64,000 bases of DNA from Draconibacterium aestuarii (GTDB lineage Bacteria; Bacteroidota; Bacteroidia; Bacteroidales; Prolixibacteraceae): positions 1 to 64,000 of the forward strand of contig JAPOHD010000027.1 of NCBI GenBank assembly GCA_026671195.1, written 5' to 3'. The translations under genes were made by a program, and so were the position numbers. Shown here one piece after another: positions 61,053 to 64,000 of the stretch (its first letter is position 1; each line of letters opens with the position of its first letter). The notes under the pieces were generated by a model. That model was not told where the DNA came from, did no database searches, and saw only the letters and a program-made list of their open reading frames with translations.

Positions 61053-62620
61053 GTAATATCTTCAAATTTGTAAATGATATAGTTATGAATCAAACCGTCG
61101 GTTGGCTTGTGGCATTGTACGCAATCCAATCCAACATGTTCACCATCTAACTTAAAACGGGCATTGCTGTGATTAAATTCTTCAGGCTTCCAGTTGCTTG
61201 AAGTGTGGCAACGGCGGCATTCGGTTCTTTTGTTCACTTCAAATTGCTTAAAATGAGTGTCTTCATGACAGTCTTCACACGATGGTGAAAGGTTTGTGAA
61301 CTGTTGCGTCAGTGTTTGGTTTTGATCTGAAAAATGACAATTCCGGCAATTTATTTCTTTGTGTTTTCCCTCTAATTTAAACTTAGTCTGATTATGATCA
61401 AACTGAATTTCGCTCCAAACCGAGGTTGAATGACAACTTTTGCAATCATTTTCAGGAAGGTATTTTACAGCTAAAACATCTTTGTGAAAATTTTCGTGGC
61501 AATCGATACAACGTGTTCCTTTATTGGCAAAATTCCATCTGTTTTCTGTTTTGTGGCAAACAAAACAAGGCGTTGCCGTGTGCGAACCTTCCAGTGGAAA
61601 ATGTGTTCGCTTGTGTTCTTCGATTGTAAAGTTCGATGGAGAAAATCCCTTTACCGTGTGGCACTCCTTACAATCGGGCGAAATTCCTTTTTTCACAAAT
61701 TGTTGTTCATGATAATCCGAGTGACAATCGGTGCATCGTGTGTGTTTTAATGCTTTGGTCAAACTTGTTTTGTGGCAAGTTTTGCAATTTACGGACTGAT
61801 GTTTACCTAGCAGCGGAAAATCAGTTTGGTTATGGTTAAATCTGCTGATACTTTTTACCTCGTTAAACGAGAATTCGTTGTGACATTTCCGGCAATCGTT
61901 ACCAAATTTATTTTCATGTACATCTTTGTGGCAGCTGGTACAGCTCTCAAATTCAATTCCGGCAAACTGCTGAAATTCCTTCCCCGTCTTTTGAGAGGTT
62001 TTATGACAGGCAGCGCATTCGAGAGCTTTGTGTTTTCCGATTAATGCGAATTTGGTTGTACTGTGATTAAATCCTGTAGCCGGGCGGAAGGTATTCTGAT
62101 TGTGACAGGAAGTACAATTTGCCGAAAGTGTATTTTGGTGAAAATCAGTGTGACAAGCCAAACATTCAGTTCCAAGGCCTAAAAATGTTTCACCTTTTTT
62201 CTGCGAAATCTTTTCCTGAATCAAGGCTGATTTATGGCAATCAACACATGTTATTTTCCGGTGTTTTCCTTCCAGTTGATAGCCTGTTAAATTGTGGTCG
62301 AAACTTTCTTTGTCGAAACGGGTAATCTGAAAATCGCGTCCAAAATGTTCTCCATGGCATTCGGCGCATTTTTTCCCGTTTACTTCCGTCGATGCATGGT
62401 AACCTTCTTTTTTGTTGATGAGCTGCTGTATTTCGGTATGACACTCCAGGCATTTCGAAGTGGTTTCTTTTTCGCCCAGAATATGGCAACTGGTGCAGTT
62501 TTTCATCCCCTCCAAATGGGCGTGTGCACTGGATAATTCGCCGGGCGAAAGTTGCGAAAATACCTGAAGTGTGCTTATCAGGAATAAAACGAAAAGACAA
62601 TATCTTAGTCCCTTTCTCAA
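61034..62620 (-). CDS. 20-haem c-type cytochrome
   Basis: A 528-aa exported protein (signal peptide 1-23, ...STLQVFSQ) with 20 CxxCH motifs from CTSCH at 42 to CAACH at 524-528. The repeat of roughly 45-50 residues reads FDHNLTGYQLEGKHRKITC, FNHSTTKFALIGKHKALEC, FDHNQTKFKLEGKHKEINC, each followed by one or two CxxCH, i.e. a tandemly amplified cytochrome c3-like module. Lys-rich, in contrast to the more neutral and acidic 28-haem partner. The protein ends exactly at the last haem-binding His, and that stretch of DNA also encodes the first residues of the 28-haem cytochrome. The gene follows the ferredoxin-FAD gene by seven bases. Confidence 0.92.
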   Translation of the reverse strand: MRKGLRYCLFVLFLISTLQVFSQLSPGELSSAHAHLEGMKNCTSCHILGEKETTSKCLECHTEIQQLINKKEGYHASTEVNGKKCAECHGEHFGRDFQITRFDKESFDHNLTGYQLEGKHRKITCVDCHKSALIQEKISQKKGETFLGLGTECLACHTDFHQNTLSANCTSCHNQNTFRPATGFNHSTTKFALIGKHKALECAACHKTSQKTGKEFQQFAGIEFESCTSCHKDVHENKFGNDCRKCHNEFSFNEVKSISRFNHNQTDFPLLGKHQSVNCKTCHKTSLTKALKHTRCTDCHSDYHEQQFVKKGISPDCKECHTVKGFSPSNFTIEEHKRTHFPLEGSHTATPCFVCHKTENRWNFANKGTRCIDCHENFHKDVLAVKYLPENDCKSCHSTSVWSEIQFDHNQTKFKLEGKHKEINCRNCHFSDQNQTLTQQFTNLSPSCEDCHEDTHFKQFEVNKRTECRRCHTSSNWKPEEFNHSNARFKLDGEHVGLDCVQCHKPTDGLIHNYIIYKFEDITCAACH

Positions 62621-62627
62621 ATTATTT

Positions 62628-63980
62628 TTATTTTTTATGCGTTAAAATCGCTTCGCCAAATTTGGTGCTGATCTTTATTCCTGCTTTTTGGAGAAAGTCG
62701 GTAGGCAACTCACCTCCGGCAAAAATATACACCAAATCGTTTCCCAGTTTTAAATCACCTCCTGCTGCATTCAGTTGTAGCGTGATGCTGTTTTCTTCAA
62801 TCGAAATCAGGTTGGAATTAAGTACTACGCTAATTTTATTTTTCGAAATAGCTTCAATGATCTTTTCATTGTTTTTAGGTTTTAACCTCGAAAACTTATC
62901 CTTGCGGTAGGAGAGTGTTACTTCATTCTCATGCATTAGAAGCAGGGCAGATTCAATGGCAGAATCGCCGCCGCCAACCACAACGATTTTTTTGTTATGA
63001 ATAAGTTCCGGCTCCAGTAAACGATAGGCCACTTTTTCAGAATCTTCACGCGGAATTCCCAGTTTACGGGGAGTTCCGCGTCGGCCAATGGCAAGCAAAA
63101 CTTTCTGTGCTGAAAGCGTTTCGCCTGTTTTTATTTTAACGATAAAACCTCCGTCGGTAACTGTAATCTCTTCTGCTTTTTTCTTTTCCCGAATTTCAAT
63201 CTTATTTTTTTCCAGCACTTCAGTCCAAAGATCGAGTAGTTCTTTTTTATTGGTTTCGTACAATTTTGCTTTTCCGTGCAGCGGCAAATCCATGGGAGAG
63301 GTCATTACAATTTTTTGGCGGGGGAAGGTGTAAACCGTTCCTCCCAAAGTATCCTGTTCAAGGGTTATCGTTTTTAATCCCATTTTACGGGCTTGCAAGC
63401 TGGCCGAAATTCCTGCCGGTCCGGCGCCGATCACTACTAAATCGTATTCCGACTGATGTTTTGATTTTATTCCTTTTGCCAGATTTACAATGGCTTGTTT
63501 CCCCTGTTCAACGGCATTTTTTATGAGGCCCATTCCACCCATTTCGCCGGCAATAAAAATTCCGGGAACATTGCTTTCAAAATTCTGGTTGACATGTGGC
63601 AGATCAACACCTCGTTTTTCGGTGCCCATAAACAGCGAAATAGCCTGAGTAGGGCAGGCATGAAAACAGGCGCCATGACCAACACAGCGACTTGCATTTA
63701 TTACGGTGGCTTTTCCGTTCCGGATTCCAAGAATATCATGCTCGGGGCAAGCCAATATACAGGCGCCGCTTTTTATACACGAGTTTACATCCACCACAGG
63801 ATGAAGAGAAACCGGTTCGAACAGTCCCTCTTCTTTAGCCACTTTAATTTTCTCGTCAACTTGTTTTGATTCCTTTCTTTGTTTTCGGATATAAATCCAG
63901 AATACAACGAAAAGCAACAATCCAACGCTGCCGTAAATCATTATTTTATCGAGTTCAGCTCCCATATTTAAAATATCCAT
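62628..63980 (-). CDS. Membrane-anchored ferredoxin-FAD/NAD(P) oxidoreductase
   Basis: A 450-aa protein, first gene of the operon. One N-terminal membrane helix (about 14-30, YGSVGLLLFVVFWIYI) with a basic stretch after it, so the rest faces the cytosol. Two ferredoxin-like motifs follow, CIKSGACILACP (68-79) and CVGHGACFHACP (99-110). Then NVPGIFIAGEMGGMGLIKNA (137-156), a flavoprotein element, and a thioredoxin-reductase-like two-dinucleotide-fold part: FAD loop VVIGAGPAGIS (182-192) and NAD(P) loop IVVVGGGDSAIES (about 335-347). In each ferredoxin motif the second Cys is replaced (Ser71, His102). It could move electrons between NAD(P)H and a low-potential carrier feeding the cytochromes. 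The direction is unknown. Confidence 0.8.
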   Translation of the reverse strand: MDILNMGAELDKIMIYGSVGLLLFVVFWIYIRKQRKESKQVDEKIKVAKEEGLFEPVSLHPVVDVNSCIKSGACILACPEHDILGIRNGKATVINASRCVGHGACFHACPTQAISLFMGTEKRGVDLPHVNQNFESNVPGIFIAGEMGGMGLIKNAVEQGKQAIVNLAKGIKSKHQSEYDLVVIGAGPAGISASLQARKMGLKTITLEQDTLGGTVYTFPRQKIVMTSPMDLPLHGKAKLYETNKKELLDLWTEVLEKNKIEIREKKKAEEITVTDGGFIVKIKTGETLSAQKVLLAIGRRGTPRKLGIPREDSEKVAYRLLEPELIHNKKIVVVGGGDSAIESALLLMHENEVTLSYRKDKFSRLKPKNNEKIIEAISKNKISVVLNSNLISIEENSITLQLNAAGGDLKLGNDLVYIFAGGELPTDFLQKAGIKISTKFGEAILTHKK

Positions 63981-64000
63981 GTTGATCCGAAAAGTAATGC

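Noticed and set aside
58929-62620. Numerous open frames of 60-137 codons on both strands over the cytochrome genes
   Set aside because: They are by-products of the regular CxxCH repeat composition; the two long minus-strand frames with signal peptides explain the region.
1-64000. tRNA, rRNA, riboswitch or integrase attachment sites
   Set aside because: I found no cloverleaf-like sequence, T-loop consensus, rRNA segment or integrase gene when reading both strands; short or divergent RNA genes could still be missed without a covariance search.

Overview
The window looks like chromosomal DNA of a marine or sediment Bacteroidota, probably in or near the Marinilabiliales/Prolixibacteraceae (inference; no rRNA gene is present to test it). 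The support is a SusC/SusD pair, a SusR-like triple-tyrosine regulator, GPH-type sugar symporters, proteins of the GIN (DUF2807), DUF4834 and DUF5723 families, a eukaryote-type glycyl-tRNA synthetase, AT-rich DNA, TAnnTTTG-like promoter words and few recognisable Shine-Dalgarno sequences.

Bases 1-1775 are mobile or degenerate sequence: the 3' end of an unidentified gene, a frameshifted and truncated REP-associated (IS200-like) transposase, a cluster of stem-loops before a small helical protein, and a 300-base block of degenerate repeats. REP-like palindromes recur later at 20604-20818, 20863-20890, 27047-27101 and 51052-51131.

Bases 1776-18756 form a surface-glycan locus. A minus-strand group (UDP-xylose synthase, methyltransferase, YfhO-type membrane protein) diverges from a plus-strand operon carrying all six enzymes for CMP-pseudaminic acid (pseB, C, F, G, H, I). 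That operon is flanked by two unclassified GT-B-like proteins and ends with a Wzx-type flippase. Two GT4 glycosyltransferases follow on the minus strand, transcribed behind glycyl-tRNA synthetase (18764-20302).

Bases 20990-28657 hold general cell-envelope genes: DUF4834, a DUF5723 outer-membrane protein, two GIN-domain proteins, a Spy/CpxP-like protein, a CtpA-type S41 protease, a DNPH1/Rcl-like deoxynucleotide hydrolase and an MscS channel.

Bases 28822-56483 are a beta-1,3-glucan (laminarin) utilisation locus. It runs from a membrane-bound regulator through SusC, SusD and a PKD lipoprotein, two GH16 endoglucanases, a GH3 beta-glucosidase, a leaderless GH149-like phosphorylase and a leaderless GH17, to a secreted GH17, two GPH symporters, an unclassified clan GH-A lipoprotein and a GH30. 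A secreted Gfo/Idh/MocA oxidoreductase and a xylose-isomerase-like TIM barrel close it. The inferred route is surface cleavage and debranching, SusCD uptake, periplasmic trimming, symport, and cytoplasmic phosphorolysis to glucose-1-phosphate.

Bases 56556-63980 (minus strand) are a five-gene operon: a membrane-anchored ferredoxin-FAD/NAD oxidoreductase, a 20-haem cytochrome, a 28-haem cytochrome, an outer-membrane beta-barrel and an OB-fold lipoprotein. Its 48 CxxCH sites beside a barrel suggest an electron conduit across the envelope. It is the best candidate here for an undescribed system.
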